This document shows positions 7,847 to 16,594 of a stretch of DNA of 54,697 nucleotides, piece after piece. Source of the stretch: Thermodesulfobacteriaceae bacterium (GTDB taxonomy: Bacteria; Desulfobacterota; Thermodesulfobacteria; Thermodesulfobacteriales; Thermodesulfobacteriaceae); contig WGAR01000003.1 in NCBI GenBank assembly GCA_015494725.1, positions 1-54,697 of the forward strand, read 5' to 3'. A model generated the notes under the pieces. The model was not told the DNA's origin and made no database searches. It saw nothing but the letters and a program-made list of their open reading frames with translations. Position 1 is the stretch's first letter, and each line of letters begins with the position of its first letter. The position numbers and the translations under genes were made by a program.

Positions 7847-9388
7847 TCAACGCCCCCGCCGCAGGGAGAGCTTTTTTCGCACACTGGGGAAAAGATCCAG
7901 ATTGGTATGCGGGAGGAAGAGGCTTCCGGTAAGGAGTTGCATGAAACGATTTTCCACGTTCATCTCCAGATAGGTAAGCCGGGAGAGGATGTCCCGCACC
8001 TCCTCGAAACTTCCGCGCAAAAGGAAGTGCACCGTCCCTTCCCCTGCGGCGTTTCCCAGGACCCGGAAACGTTCCCGGGGAAGATCCGGGAGCATCCCCA
8101 CGGTGATGGCCGCCTCGGGATCGATGCGACTTCCGAAGCTTCCGGCCACCATGAAACTCTCCAGATCCTGGAAATCCACCCCCAGGCTCTGACAGATCAC
8201 CGTAAGCATGGTGTACATGGCTCCCTTGGAGCGGATGAGATTCTTGACCTCTCCCTGGGTGATGTAAATAGGTTTTCCGTGGCCGGTCTCCTCCGGTTCC
8301 GCCACCACAAAGGCCATTTCCCCCTCGATCTCTCGAAAACGCTCCGGCCATCTTTCCACCTGAAAGATTCCCTGGGGATTAATGAGCCCGCTCAGGAAGA
8401 GCTCCGCCAGGAGTTCGATGGTTCCGGAACCGCAGATCCCGATGGGGGGAACGTTGCCTATGGTTTGGTACTCGATGCGATGGTCTCGAATACGAATACG
8501 CTCGATGGCTCCCTCCCGGGCCTGTAACCCGCAGGAGAGAACTCCTCCCTCCAGCGCGGGCCCGGCGGCTCCGGCGCAGGCCAGAAGAAATTCCCGGTTC
8601 CCCAGCACGATCTCGGCATTGGTCCCCACATCCACGAAGAGCCCCAGGCCTTCCTGACGATGGAGCCCGGCAAAAAGGAGCCCGGAGATGAGGTCCCCTC
8701 CGAAATAGCTCCCGCCGGAGGGAAAAACGAAGATAAGCCCCTCTCGGGCTCCGGGGAGTCCCACCTCGGAAAGCCTTAAGGGATCCACCCAGTTGGCGGC
8801 CGGAATGTAGGGTTCCCGGTAAAGCCAGCGGGTGGGAAGCCCCAGAAAGAAGTGGGTCATGGTGGTATTGCCGCAGAAGGCCACATAATATATCCGGGAT
8901 ACGTTTTCTGCGCCCACCAGGGCACGAATCTCCCGGTCCAGGGCCTCCAGGGTTACCGCGCGGAGTTCGGCCAGCCCCTCCTGCCGGGAGGCGTGGTGAA
9001 GGCGGGTGAGGATGTCCTCTCCGAAGGGAATCTGCGGGTTCCGAAAGCCCCTCTTGCCTGCCACCCTGCGGTTTTCAAAATCCACCAGATAAAGGGCCAC
9101 CCCGGTGCTTCCCAGGTCTATGCCCAGCCCCAGGACCGGGGCCTTTTCCTCCGGGGTGCGCACCTCCAGCACCCGGAAGCCCTCACCGGTGCGCCCCAGG
9201 ATGGCCCTCACCCGAAAATCCGCCCTCCGCAGGATCTCCGGGAGTTCGCGCAGCACCTCCAGGGGAATCTCTACCTCGGCCCGGAGACGTTCCTTCAGAC
9301 CTTCACGCAGACGTCTCTCATCAGAGCGCTGATCGTTCAGCGAGGGCCCGGGAAGTTCCAGATCCAGGATCTCCACCGCGGGCTTCAT
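7847..9388 (-). CDS. RACo-like ASKHA ATPase (DUF4445), corrinoid-protein activator lacking the ferredoxin domain
   Basis: 513 residues. The bulk matches the C-terminal part of RACo/AcsV, the ATP-dependent reductive activator of the corrinoid iron-sulfur protein: LGIDLGSTGVALYLVD (first phosphate motif), CGNTTMTHFFLG, DVGTNAEIVLG, and a late AGSFGSRIDPEAA. Before it is the RACo linker-like LELPGPSLNDQRSDERRL. RACo normally begins with a plant-type [2Fe-2S] domain that donates the electron; here the protein starts at the linker and has no such cysteine cluster. The ATG at 9388 overlaps the archease stop by four bases. It probably reactivates AcsCD or another corrinoid protein using a separate electron donor. 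Confidence 0.82.
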   Translation of the reverse strand: MKPAVEILDLELPGPSLNDQRSDERRLREGLKERLRAEVEIPLEVLRELPEILRRADFRVRAILGRTGEGFRVLEVRTPEEKAPVLGLGIDLGSTGVALYLVDFENRRVAGKRGFRNPQIPFGEDILTRLHHASRQEGLAELRAVTLEALDREIRALVGAENVSRIYYVAFCGNTTMTHFFLGLPTRWLYREPYIPAANWVDPLRLSEVGLPGAREGLIFVFPSGGSYFGGDLISGLLFAGLHRQEGLGLFVDVGTNAEIVLGNREFLLACAGAAGPALEGGVLSCGLQAREGAIERIRIRDHRIEYQTIGNVPPIGICGSGTIELLAELFLSGLINPQGIFQVERWPERFREIEGEMAFVVAEPEETGHGKPIYITQGEVKNLIRSKGAMYTMLTVICQSLGVDFQDLESFMVAGSFGSRIDPEAAITVGMLPDLPRERFRVLGNAAGEGTVHFLLRGSFEEVRDILSRLTYLEMNVENRFMQLLTGSLFLPHTNLDLFPSVRKKLSLRRGR

Positions 9389-9807
9389 ACGTCCACCACA
9401 CACTGAGCTACCCAGAACTCCCCCTCCCGGGCCACCCGGGCCAGGGTAAAGGTGGCCCCTTTGACCTCCACTCCGAGACGATGTTTGTCCGGATCCAGCC
9501 CCTCCCCCAGGGCCCGAGCCTCAAGCCTGTTTCCGGAAATCTTTACCCTGAATTCCCGAAAGACCATCCCCTCGAGATCCGCCAGGGTTAGGAGGCGGTT
9601 TAGCCAGAGCACAAAGAGTTCGTCCAGGAGTTCGGCCTCCACTTCCACCGGAAGATCTTTTTCAGGGGTTATTTCTTCAAAATTTTCCACTATCAGCGAA
9701 AACAGGGCCTTGGCCCCGTTGGCAAAGGCCTCCTCCGGGGTGCGTCCGTACCCCCGCACCCCGATGTCTGCTCCGTGTTCAAAGGTCTCGTAAGGTATGA
9801 AGGGCAT
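9385..9807 (-). CDS. Archease
   Basis: 140 residues. It begins PYETFEHGADIGVRGYG, the hallmark of archease, and ends DKHRLGVEVKGATFTL...VQCVVDV-like, with conserved acidic metal-binding positions and the C-terminal Asp-Val. Archease speeds GTP-dependent RNA ligation by RtcB by helping guanylylation. No rtcB is in this window, so the partner must be elsewhere. It overlaps the end of comEC by 29 bases and the next gene by 4 bases, so translation is probably coupled. Confidence 0.9.
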   Translation of the reverse strand: MPFIPYETFEHGADIGVRGYGRTPEEAFANGAKALFSLIVENFEEITPEKDLPVEVEAELLDELFVLWLNRLLTLADLEGMVFREFRVKISGNRLEARALGEGLDPDKHRLGVEVKGATFTLARVAREGEFWVAQCVVDV

Positions 9808-12070
9808 AGGAATGACATCCTCCGGAAATTACATAAGGAATATAAGGCCAGAGAAGGGTTTTAGGAAGTCCTCCGGTGAGGTCCTCCATGGTACAGACCA
9901 GAAATTCTTTTCCTTTAAGAAAGACGAAGATTGCTCCCTGCTGGCCGGTTATATAGAGGGGGATTTTTTCCCTTTTAAGCCACCCTCGGACCTCACGATG
10001 AGGATGATGTCTTCCCCGGGCCAGGGCCAGAGCCACCCGGGGTTTAAGGGCCTTCCAGGCTGAGGGCAGAAAACCGTTTCGGGCCCCGTGATGGGGAAGG
10101 ATCAGGATCTCGGCAGGCAGGGTCGCAAGAACTCTTTCCATTCGCCGGAGACGGGTGCGGTCGATATCTCCGGGAAAGAAGAGGCTGAGACCCCGGAATT
10201 CCAGATACCCGACCAGTCCCTCCCGGTTCTCCAGCCTCTCCGGAGGCCGAGGCCGCCCCGGAAAAAGCCATACTTCAGCCTCTCCAACCCTTTCCCGGGT
10301 AAAGGAGCGCAGGGAAAGAGGGGAGAACCCCGGGGATACCCTTTCCCAGGAAGCCCGGCGAAAGCTTCCGGAGAGGATCTTTTTCACCAGGAGGGCCCTT
10401 TTCAGGGCCGGGAGTCCCCCGGCATGATCCAGGTCCGGGTGGGATAGCACCACCAGGTCCAGGCGGTGAAGGCCCATCTTTTCCAGCGCCGGAACCAGGA
10501 GGTACTTTCCCAGATCCACGCTTCCGAAACGTGCTCCAGCATCGAAAAGCAGATTGCGGTTTCCGGGGAGATGGACCGCCACCGCGTTGGCCTTTCCCAG
10601 ATCCAGGGCTACCATCCAGAAAAGTCTCTCCCGGGCCATCCAGCCCAGCAGGAAAAGCCCCAACGCCCCGGCCGCAAGAACCCCGGCCACGCCCCTGCGG
10701 TCGCGATAAAGGAGGCCTCCTAGCAGCAAAAATCCCAGAGCCAGAACCAGCATCCCCACCGGAAAGGGAGGAAGAAGGGAAGGGCAGGGGATAGGGAACC
10801 GCAGGGCGTATTTCAGGATTCCGGCCAGTGTTTCGGCCAGATGGGCGGCCTTTTCGGGACTGAGGAAACTCCCCAGGGCGGCCAGCATCTCTCCGGGGAT
10901 GATGACCAGGCACCACAGGGGCGAGAAGATAAGGGTGTTCAGAGGGCCGGTCCAGGCGGCCCTTCCGAAATACCACAGAACGAAGGGCAGGGTAAAGAGC
11001 CAGGCCCCCAGGGAGATCAAAAACCCCTCCAGCAGGAACCGGACCGGGCGGTTTTCGATCTTCATTTTTCGACTCCAGCGGTGCCCCAGAAGGACCCCGA
11101 TCACCGCCATCACCGAGAGACGGAAGGAGGGATGAAGGATCCAGTAAGGTTTCCAGAGCAGGGCCAGCAGTACGGCTCCGGCCAGGAGATCCGGACCGGA
11201 GACCCGGCGAAAGAGACTCCGGGCCAGGGTATAGAGAAGGAGCATGAGCAAGGCCCGTTGTGTTGAGGGCGAAAGGCCGGAAAGCAGGGCGTAAAGGAAG
11301 GCCCCCGCAAGGCCCACCCAGGCGGCGGGAACCTGGGCCGGAAGCCCCGAACGGGGAAAGATCCGGGGCCACAGAAAGCGAGCCCCCCAGAAAAGAAATC
11401 CGTAAAGAAGCCCCAGATGGAAGCCGGATACGGCCAGGAAGTGATAGATTCCCAGTTCCTGTATCCGGTCCTCCAGATCCCCGGGAAGATCCGTCTTTTC
11501 TCCCAGGATCAGGGCCCGGAAAAGTCCCCGGGCCGGAGGGGAAAGGCCCCCGGAAAAGAAGTCCAGTCGGTCCCGCAGGCTCTCCAAAAAGCCTCCCCGG
11601 GAGGGAAAACAGAGGATCCGGTTTCCTCGAAGGTAAGCCCGAAAGGAAAGCCCCCGGGTGAGAAGGACCATCCGGAGCGGAGGCCCGAAGGGGTTGAGGT
11701 GTCCGGAGGCGGGACGCACCAGGGCCTCAAAACCGGACCCCGTCGTACATTCCGGAATCCGGGTCCGGGAAAGGATCTCCCCCCGCGCCCCTGAATCCAG
11801 TTTTACCCGCAGGACCACCCCGGAGGTTCCCGTGCTCCGGCCCACAATCCTTCCGCTTATCCTGCCCGAGGGGAAAGGGCGGTTCCGGCTCTGCCGAAAC
11901 CACGCTCCGTAGAACATTCCCCCCAGGGCAAACACTCCGGTGGTCGGCCCCCCGAGGAATCCGAGCCCGCTCAGAAGGATCCGCAGCGGAAGGGATACTC
12001 CCCAGAAGGAAAGAAGCAATCCCAGAGAGAGCCCCAGGGCCGCTTTTTTTAGGGGACCTTCAGGCACCAC
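9779..12070 (-). CDS. comEC: ComEC/Rec2 DNA-uptake channel protein
   Basis: 763 residues. An N-terminal membrane region and OB-like domain are followed by the competence domain (LILGEKTDLPGDLEDRIQELGIYHFLAVSGFHLGLLYG, seen in part; about ten membrane segments) and a C-terminal metallo-beta-lactamase domain with SHPDLDHAGG and LPHHGARNGF. ComEC carries single-stranded DNA across the inner membrane in natural transformation. The start overlaps the end of the PLPBP gene by 11 bases. No other competence gene lies nearby. Confidence 0.93.
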   Translation of the reverse strand: MVPEGPLKKAALGLSLGLLLSFWGVSLPLRILLSGLGFLGGPTTGVFALGGMFYGAWFRQSRNRPFPSGRISGRIVGRSTGTSGVVLRVKLDSGARGEILSRTRIPECTTGSGFEALVRPASGHLNPFGPPLRMVLLTRGLSFRAYLRGNRILCFPSRGGFLESLRDRLDFFSGGLSPPARGLFRALILGEKTDLPGDLEDRIQELGIYHFLAVSGFHLGLLYGFLFWGARFLWPRIFPRSGLPAQVPAAWVGLAGAFLYALLSGLSPSTQRALLMLLLYTLARSLFRRVSGPDLLAGAVLLALLWKPYWILHPSFRLSVMAVIGVLLGHRWSRKMKIENRPVRFLLEGFLISLGAWLFTLPFVLWYFGRAAWTGPLNTLIFSPLWCLVIIPGEMLAALGSFLSPEKAAHLAETLAGILKYALRFPIPCPSLLPPFPVGMLVLALGFLLLGGLLYRDRRGVAGVLAAGALGLFLLGWMARERLFWMVALDLGKANAVAVHLPGNRNLLFDAGARFGSVDLGKYLLVPALEKMGLHRLDLVVLSHPDLDHAGGLPALKRALLVKKILSGSFRRASWERVSPGFSPLSLRSFTRERVGEAEVWLFPGRPRPPERLENREGLVGYLEFRGLSLFFPGDIDRTRLRRMERVLATLPAEILILPHHGARNGFLPSAWKALKPRVALALARGRHHPHREVRGWLKREKIPLYITGQQGAIFVFLKGKEFLVCTMEDLTGGLPKTLLWPYIPYVISGGCHSYALHTLRDL

Positions 12071-12770
12071 CCTTGGGAGGACGCGGCCCGAAAAGCGCGG
12101 TTCCGATCCTGACCAGCGTGGCCCCTTCCTCTACCGCTACCTCGTAATCGTGACTCATACCCATGGATAGCTCCAGAGGATGCTTCAGTTCATAAAAATC
12201 TTCAACTTGTTCTTTTAACTCTCGTAATTTACGGAAAAATTTTCGAGAATCTTCCGGGTCAGGGGAATAGGGGGGAATGGTCATCAGACCCTGCAGGTCG
12301 AGGGCAGGCAGATCCTTTATCAAGCGGACCAGATCGGGGACTTTCTCCGGGAGGATTCCGGCCTTGGTTTCCTCTCCGCCCACGTTGACCTCGATGAAGA
12401 CGGGCAGGGTGCGTCCCATCTCCTGGGCCAGACGGGATAGGCGCTGGGCAATTTCCGGTCGATCCACGGTCTGGATGAGATCGAAAAGCTGCAGGGCTTT
12501 GCGGGCCTTGTTCTTCTGGAGATAGCCGATAAGGTGCCAGGAAACCGGAAGATCGGAAAGGAGGGCTTTTTTCTTTTCCGCCTCCTGGACATAATTTTCT
12601 CCCAGGATCTCAAGGCCGGCTTCCACGGCCTCCCGGATCTTTTCCGGGGGCTGGGCCTTGGAGGCCCCCAGGATCTTTATCTCCTCCGGGCGGCGCCCCT
12701 TACGCAGGGCAGCCTCGGCCACCCGTTCCCGGATAAGGGCCAGCCTGCGGGCCACGCTCTCAGAGGTCAT
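12060..12770 (-). CDS. PLP homeostasis protein (YggS/PLPBP family)
   Basis: 236 residues. A single alanine-racemase-like barrel binding pyridoxal phosphate, without known catalysis; it buffers PLP and affects amino-acid metabolism. Visible motifs: ILGASKAQPPEKI with the PLP lysine, GENYVQEA, WHLIGYLQKNKAR, FIEVNVGGEETKAGI, GLMTIPP and LSMGMSHDYEVAVEEGATLVRIGTALFG. Length is normal. It overlaps nadB and comEC by 11 bases at either end. Confidence 0.95.
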   Translation of the reverse strand: MTSESVARRLALIRERVAEAALRKGRRPEEIKILGASKAQPPEKIREAVEAGLEILGENYVQEAEKKKALLSDLPVSWHLIGYLQKNKARKALQLFDLIQTVDRPEIAQRLSRLAQEMGRTLPVFIEVNVGGEETKAGILPEKVPDLVRLIKDLPALDLQGLMTIPPYSPDPEDSRKFFRKLRELKEQVEDFYELKHPLELSMGMSHDYEVAVEEGATLVRIGTALFGPRPPKGGA

Positions 12771-14376
12771 AATTTACCAGTACCTCCCGGGAAACCGAAA
12801 TTTCACGGGCCAGGGCGGGGTCCTTGTGGGGAAAATCGCGCAGATAATGCGTCCCTCTGGATTCCCGGCGGGAGAGGGCTGAGGCCACGATCAACCGGGC
12901 CACCTGGCAGAGATTGCGCAGCTCCACGAATTCCGGGGTGAGGATGTAACGCCAGTAGTGGTCTTCTATCTCTCTGGCGATAAAGGCCAGGCGCCGGCGG
13001 GCCAGTTCCAGACGATCCAGGCTGCGCACAATACCCACATAATTCCACATGAGGCGACGAATGGCATCCCAGTTATGGGAAATGAGGACCCGTTCCTCCA
13101 TATCCACCGCTCCCCCCGGATCCCATTCCGGTACCTCCACCAGAGGCAGTTTCCGCCATTCCGGCCAGAGATCCCGAATACGCAGATAGGCCTGGTGAGC
13201 AAAAACCAGGGCCTCGAGCAGCGAATTCGAGGCCAGACGGTTGGCCCCGTGAAGACCGGTACAGGCGCATTCCCCCACGGCGAAAAGTCCGGGGATATCC
13301 GTTTCGGCCAAAAGATTGGTATAAACCCCTCCGCAGAGATAATGGGCCGCCGGGACCACCGGTACGGGTTCGCGGGTAAGGTCGTAGCCGAAACGCAGGC
13401 AGGTTTCGTAAAGGTAGGGGAATCTCTTTTTGATGAACTCCGCCGGACGGTGGGAGATATCCAGCCACACGTGGTCGGCTCCGCTGCGTTTGAGTTCCAT
13501 ATCGATGGCCCGGGCCACGATGTCCCGGGGGGCGAGTTCGCCGTCGGGATGATAGCGATGCATAAAGGGTCGCCCCTGAGGGTCCAGGAGGCGGGCCCCC
13601 TCGCCCCTTAAGGCCTCGGAAAGGAGAAAATTTTTGGCCCGCGGGTGATAGAGACAGGTGGGGTGAAATTGAACAAATTCCAGATTGGTGGCCCGGGCCC
13701 CGGCCCTTACCGCCAGGGCAATGCCATCCCCGGTGGCTGTATCCGGATTGCTGGTATAGAGATACACCTTGCCGGCCCCTCCGGTGGCCAGGATTACCAT
13801 GCGCGCCCGGATGGCCTCGATACATCCGCTGGTCCATTCCTGAACATAGGCCCCCACCACCCGATTTCCGGTGTAATCTCTTTTGAGCTTTCCCAGGGTG
13901 ATAAGATCCACAGCCAGGTGTCCTTCCAGAAGCCTGATCTGGGGCCTTTCACGAACCCGGGCCAGAAGCACCTTCTCGATCTCCCTTCCGGTATGATCCT
14001 CCACATGCAGGATCCGCCGTCGGGAATGCCCTCCCTCCAGTCCCAGATCGAAGCGGGAGGGGTCCCGAGGGTCCCGGGAAAATTCCACCCCCCAGGCCAT
14101 GAGTTCTCTTATCCGTTCCGGGGCCTGGCGCACCACCAGCTCCACGGTTTCTCTTCGACACAATCCATCTCCGGCCCGGAGGGTATCCTCAATATGGAGA
14201 TCAAAGGAGTCGTCTTCGGACATGACGCAGGCTATCCCCCCCTGGGCCAGGGAGGTAGCCCCCTCGGCGGCCTTCTTTTTGGTGATCACCCATACCTCTC
14301 CCAGTTCAGACAGCTTAAGAGCCAGACTGAGTCCGGCGATCCCTGAACCGATGATCAGGAAATCCGTACTGAGCAT
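12760..14376 (-). CDS. nadB: L-aspartate oxidase
   Basis: 538 residues. It oxidises L-aspartate to iminoaspartate for NAD synthesis; in anaerobes fumarate or another acceptor replaces oxygen. FAD motif DFLIIGSGIAGLSLAL at the N-terminus, then ATSLAQGGIA, HSRRRILHVEDHTG, ILATGGAGKVYLYTSNP, FVQFHPT, AHYLCGGV and the LHGANRLASNSLLEALVF block that distinguishes NadB from related fumarate reductases. A helical domain ends the protein. The NAD pathway is split across the window: nadB here, nadC at 2023-2880. Confidence 0.95.
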   Translation of the reverse strand: MLSTDFLIIGSGIAGLSLALKLSELGEVWVITKKKAAEGATSLAQGGIACVMSEDDSFDLHIEDTLRAGDGLCRRETVELVVRQAPERIRELMAWGVEFSRDPRDPSRFDLGLEGGHSRRRILHVEDHTGREIEKVLLARVRERPQIRLLEGHLAVDLITLGKLKRDYTGNRVVGAYVQEWTSGCIEAIRARMVILATGGAGKVYLYTSNPDTATGDGIALAVRAGARATNLEFVQFHPTCLYHPRAKNFLLSEALRGEGARLLDPQGRPFMHRYHPDGELAPRDIVARAIDMELKRSGADHVWLDISHRPAEFIKKRFPYLYETCLRFGYDLTREPVPVVPAAHYLCGGVYTNLLAETDIPGLFAVGECACTGLHGANRLASNSLLEALVFAHQAYLRIRDLWPEWRKLPLVEVPEWDPGGAVDMEERVLISHNWDAIRRLMWNYVGIVRSLDRLELARRRLAFIAREIEDHYWRYILTPEFVELRNLCQVARLIVASALSRRESRGTHYLRDFPHKDPALAREISVSREVLVNYDL

Positions 14377-14381
14377 CTCCC

Positions 14382-15605
14382 TTACTCCTGAGGCAACCGG
14401 GGCTCCCGTTCCAGGAACCGGCTCATCAAGGCCTGACCGTCCGGGAGGAAGAGACCGGCCTTCTGGGCTGTGGCTTCCGAAAAGCCCTCCTGGCGGCGGC
14501 GGGAGGGGTCTCGGGAATCAAAGATAACGAAGGGGACCGGCTTGGAGGAATGGGTACGCAGGGGAATAGGGGTAAGATGATCGGTGACCGCTAGAATGCG
14601 GTATTCCTGAAACCGGGCCGCGGCTTCCTCTATCACCGTGCGCACCACATAACGATCGAAGTCCTGAATGGCCTTGATTTTCAACTCTATGGAGCCCTGG
14701 TGGGAGGCCTCATCCGGGGCCTCCACGTGCACAAAAACAAAGTCCGCCTCGTTCAGGGCTTCCATGGCCGCCAGGGCCTTTCCCTCATAATTGGTATCTA
14801 TCCATCCGGTGGCCCCTTCCACCTCAATGATCTTCAAACCGGCCAGGCGCCCCAGCCCCTTGATGAGATCCACCGCTGCCACCACCCCTCCGGAAAGCCC
14901 CCACTTCTCCTCAAAGGGCTCCAGCTGGGGAAGACGCCCCTGCCCCCAGGGCCAAAGGGCATTGGCCGGGGGTTTCCCCTCTTCGATCCGCTTACGATTC
15001 AGGGGATGCTTCTCCAGGATCCGGATAGCCTTCACCAGGAAGTCCCTCAAAAGGGGCTCCTCGCGATAGACCTGCCAGGCATGGTAAACGTTTTTCCCCA
15101 GAAGATCGTGCGGAGGCACCGTGCGAAGCCCCTCCGGCCCCCCGCGCCAGAGAAGGATATGACGATAACTTTTTCCGCAAAAGAGTTCCAGCTTGTCCGT
15201 GGCCAGTTCTCGATTTATATCCTCGATAAGGATCCGGGCCTCCTCGGTAGAGATGTGGCCGGCACTGTAATCCTCCATTACCAGCTGAGGCCCCCGTTTT
15301 TTCAGGGTTACCAGATTGCAACGAAAGGCCACGTCCTCCGGCCGCATGGGTATCCCTAGACTGGCGGCCTCGATGGGCCCTCGACCGGTATATTTCTTTT
15401 CCGGTGGATAACCCAGAAGACTCATATTAGCCACGTCACTTCCCGGGGGAAGCCCCTGAGGAATGGTCTGCACCAGACCTATCTCCCCGTGTTCAGCCAG
15501 AAAATCGAGCCCGGGGGTGGTGGCCACCTCAAGCGGTGTACGTCGCTCCAGTTCTTTGAGGGGAAAATCCCCCATTCCATCACCCACCAGTACGATGTAC
15601 TTCAT
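14382..15605 (-). CDS. apgM: Cofactor-independent phosphoglycerate mutase, archaeal type (ApgM)
   Basis: 407 residues. It interconverts 3- and 2-phosphoglycerate. It belongs to the alkaline phosphatase superfamily: metal-binding VLVGDGMGD at the start, the nucleophile region SDVANMSLLGY, GRGPIEAAS, FRCNLVTL, VHVEAPDEASHQG, and AVTDHLTPIPLRTHSS with metal-binding Asp/His. This is the short archaeal-type iPGM, common in thermophilic bacteria. It overlaps the slyD stop by four bases (ATGA). Confidence 0.93.
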   Translation of the reverse strand: MKYIVLVGDGMGDFPLKELERRTPLEVATTPGLDFLAEHGEIGLVQTIPQGLPPGSDVANMSLLGYPPEKKYTGRGPIEAASLGIPMRPEDVAFRCNLVTLKKRGPQLVMEDYSAGHISTEEARILIEDINRELATDKLELFCGKSYRHILLWRGGPEGLRTVPPHDLLGKNVYHAWQVYREEPLLRDFLVKAIRILEKHPLNRKRIEEGKPPANALWPWGQGRLPQLEPFEEKWGLSGGVVAAVDLIKGLGRLAGLKIIEVEGATGWIDTNYEGKALAAMEALNEADFVFVHVEAPDEASHQGSIELKIKAIQDFDRYVVRTVIEEAAARFQEYRILAVTDHLTPIPLRTHSSKPVPFVIFDSRDPSRRRQEGFSEATAQKAGLFLPDGQALMSRFLEREPRLPQE

Positions 15606-16081
15606 AACTCCCTCCTTTCCTCGGAAGGCTCCGCAACCTCCGAATGCTGAACCTCCGGACGCACCTCCTCCTTTTCTACCTCCAGGATCTCTATATCGAA
15701 GCGCAGATATTTTCCGGCCAGAGGGTGATTTAGATCCACCACCGCGATATTTCGGTCCCTGCGGGCCAGCCGGGCCGGATGAAGGACTCCAAATTCATCC
15801 TGAACCAGAACGGTCTCCCCGATACGAACCTGAGAGGGAATTTTTTCGCTGGGCAAAAAACGCACCTTTTTAGGATCATATCGTCCATAGTGTTCCTCAG
15901 GGGGTACCCATACCGAGAATCGGGCTCCTTTCTCTCGCCCTAGAAAAGCCCTTTCCACCGAAGGGGGGAATCGACCCTCCCCCACTCGAATATGGACCGG
16001 TTTTTCCGAGGCGTCAACCAGACCGCCCTCGGCAAAGACCTGATACCGAAAGGTGACCCGATCTCCTTTTTCTATAGCCAT
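15602..16081 (-). CDS. slyD: FKBP-type peptidyl-prolyl isomerase, SlyD-like
   Basis: 159 residues. The FKBP fold is split by an insert-in-flap domain: RVTFRYQVFAEGGLVDASEK, VGEGRFPPSVERAFLG, the flap segment PPEEHYGRYDPKKV, then VVDLNHPLAGKYLRFDIEILEV. It acts as cytoplasmic prolyl isomerase and chaperone. The acidic His-containing tail (EVQHSEVAEP) is short; the long metal-binding tail of E. coli SlyD is missing. First gene of a ten-gene operon. Its Shine-Dalgarno (GAGGGGG) is the 3' arm of the hairpin at 16094-16111. Confidence 0.9.
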   Translation of the reverse strand: MAIEKGDRVTFRYQVFAEGGLVDASEKPVHIRVGEGRFPPSVERAFLGREKGARFSVWVPPEEHYGRYDPKKVRFLPSEKIPSQVRIGETVLVQDEFGVLHPARLARRDRNIAVVDLNHPLAGKYLRFDIEILEVEKEEVRPEVQHSEVAEPSEERREL

Positions 16082-16093
16082 AAAGATAAAAAT

Positions 16094-16111
16094 CCCCCTC
16101 TTTCGAGGGGG
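16094..16111 (-). terminator. Terminator of the cytochrome operon, also holding the slyD Shine-Dalgarno
   Basis: Minus strand: CCCCCTC, loop GAAA, GAGGGGG, then ATTTTTATCTTT and directly the slyD ATG. Stem plus U-tract make a good intrinsic terminator for the nrfD-FeS-cytochrome operon. The same 3' arm is the only purine-rich ribosome binding site for slyD, 12 bases before its ATG. Confidence 0.8.
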
Positions 16112-16140
16112 AAGATAATCGTTAATATCCGGAGAGGCAA
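16112..16140 (-). promoter_or_regulatory. Possible promoter of the slyD-ppaC operon
   Basis: Minus strand: TTGCCT (16140-16135), 17-base spacer, TATCTT (16117-16112); four of six consensus bases in each box. Transcription would start at or within the hairpin at 16094-16111, so the mRNA would begin with the structure that holds the slyD ribosome binding site. Confidence 0.4.
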
Positions 16141-16154
16141 GTCTTGCTTAAGTT

Positions 16155-16571
16155 TCAGTGTTCCGAAGAGGATTCAGAGGAGTGTTGTTTTTTGAGGAGA
16201 CGTTCGTACCCCATCACCCCGATATGACAGCTGGCACAGCGGGTGTTGGAGGCAAAGGCCATCTCTCCGTTATGACAGACCCCACAGTATTTGCCCTTGT
16301 AAAGGGAGTCCATGTTGAAATCCTCGTTTTGTTGCGTGCTTCCAGCCTCCATCTTGAAGATATCCTCGTGACAATCCTCACAGGAAAGCCCGGCTTTTTC
16401 CACGTGCACCTTGTGATCGAAGAGCACCGCTTTCAGGGGTTTGGTAAAGATTATAGGATAGGTGGGATACCCCGCCTCTTCCTCACCCTCCTGACTGAAG
16501 GAAGGCCAGGCATGCAGCAGAAAACCGATTCCTACAAAGATAACCAGGAGTAACAATATATTTCTTTTCAT
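16155..16571 (-). CDS. Periplasmic triheme c-type cytochrome (c7-like)
   Basis: 138 residues with a signal peptide (MKRNILLLLVIFVGIGFLLHAW). Three CxxCH haem sites: residues 64-68 (CEDCH), 96-100 (CGVCH) and 112-116 (CASCH), with FDHKVH supplying distal histidines. The pattern resembles the c(7)-type triheme domain. It should shuttle electrons in the periplasm. It is the last gene of an operon with an FeS protein and an NrfD-type membrane protein, so it is likely the outlet of that quinone-linked complex. AAGGAGGTACC precedes the ATG. Confidence 0.88.
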   Translation of the reverse strand: MKRNILLLLVIFVGIGFLLHAWPSFSQEGEEEAGYPTYPIIFTKPLKAVLFDHKVHVEKAGLSCEDCHEDIFKMEAGSTQQNEDFNMDSLYKGKYCGVCHNGEMAFASNTRCASCHIGVMGYERLLKKQHSSESSSEH

Positions 16572-16594
16572 GACCGGTACCTCCTTAAGGGTTT

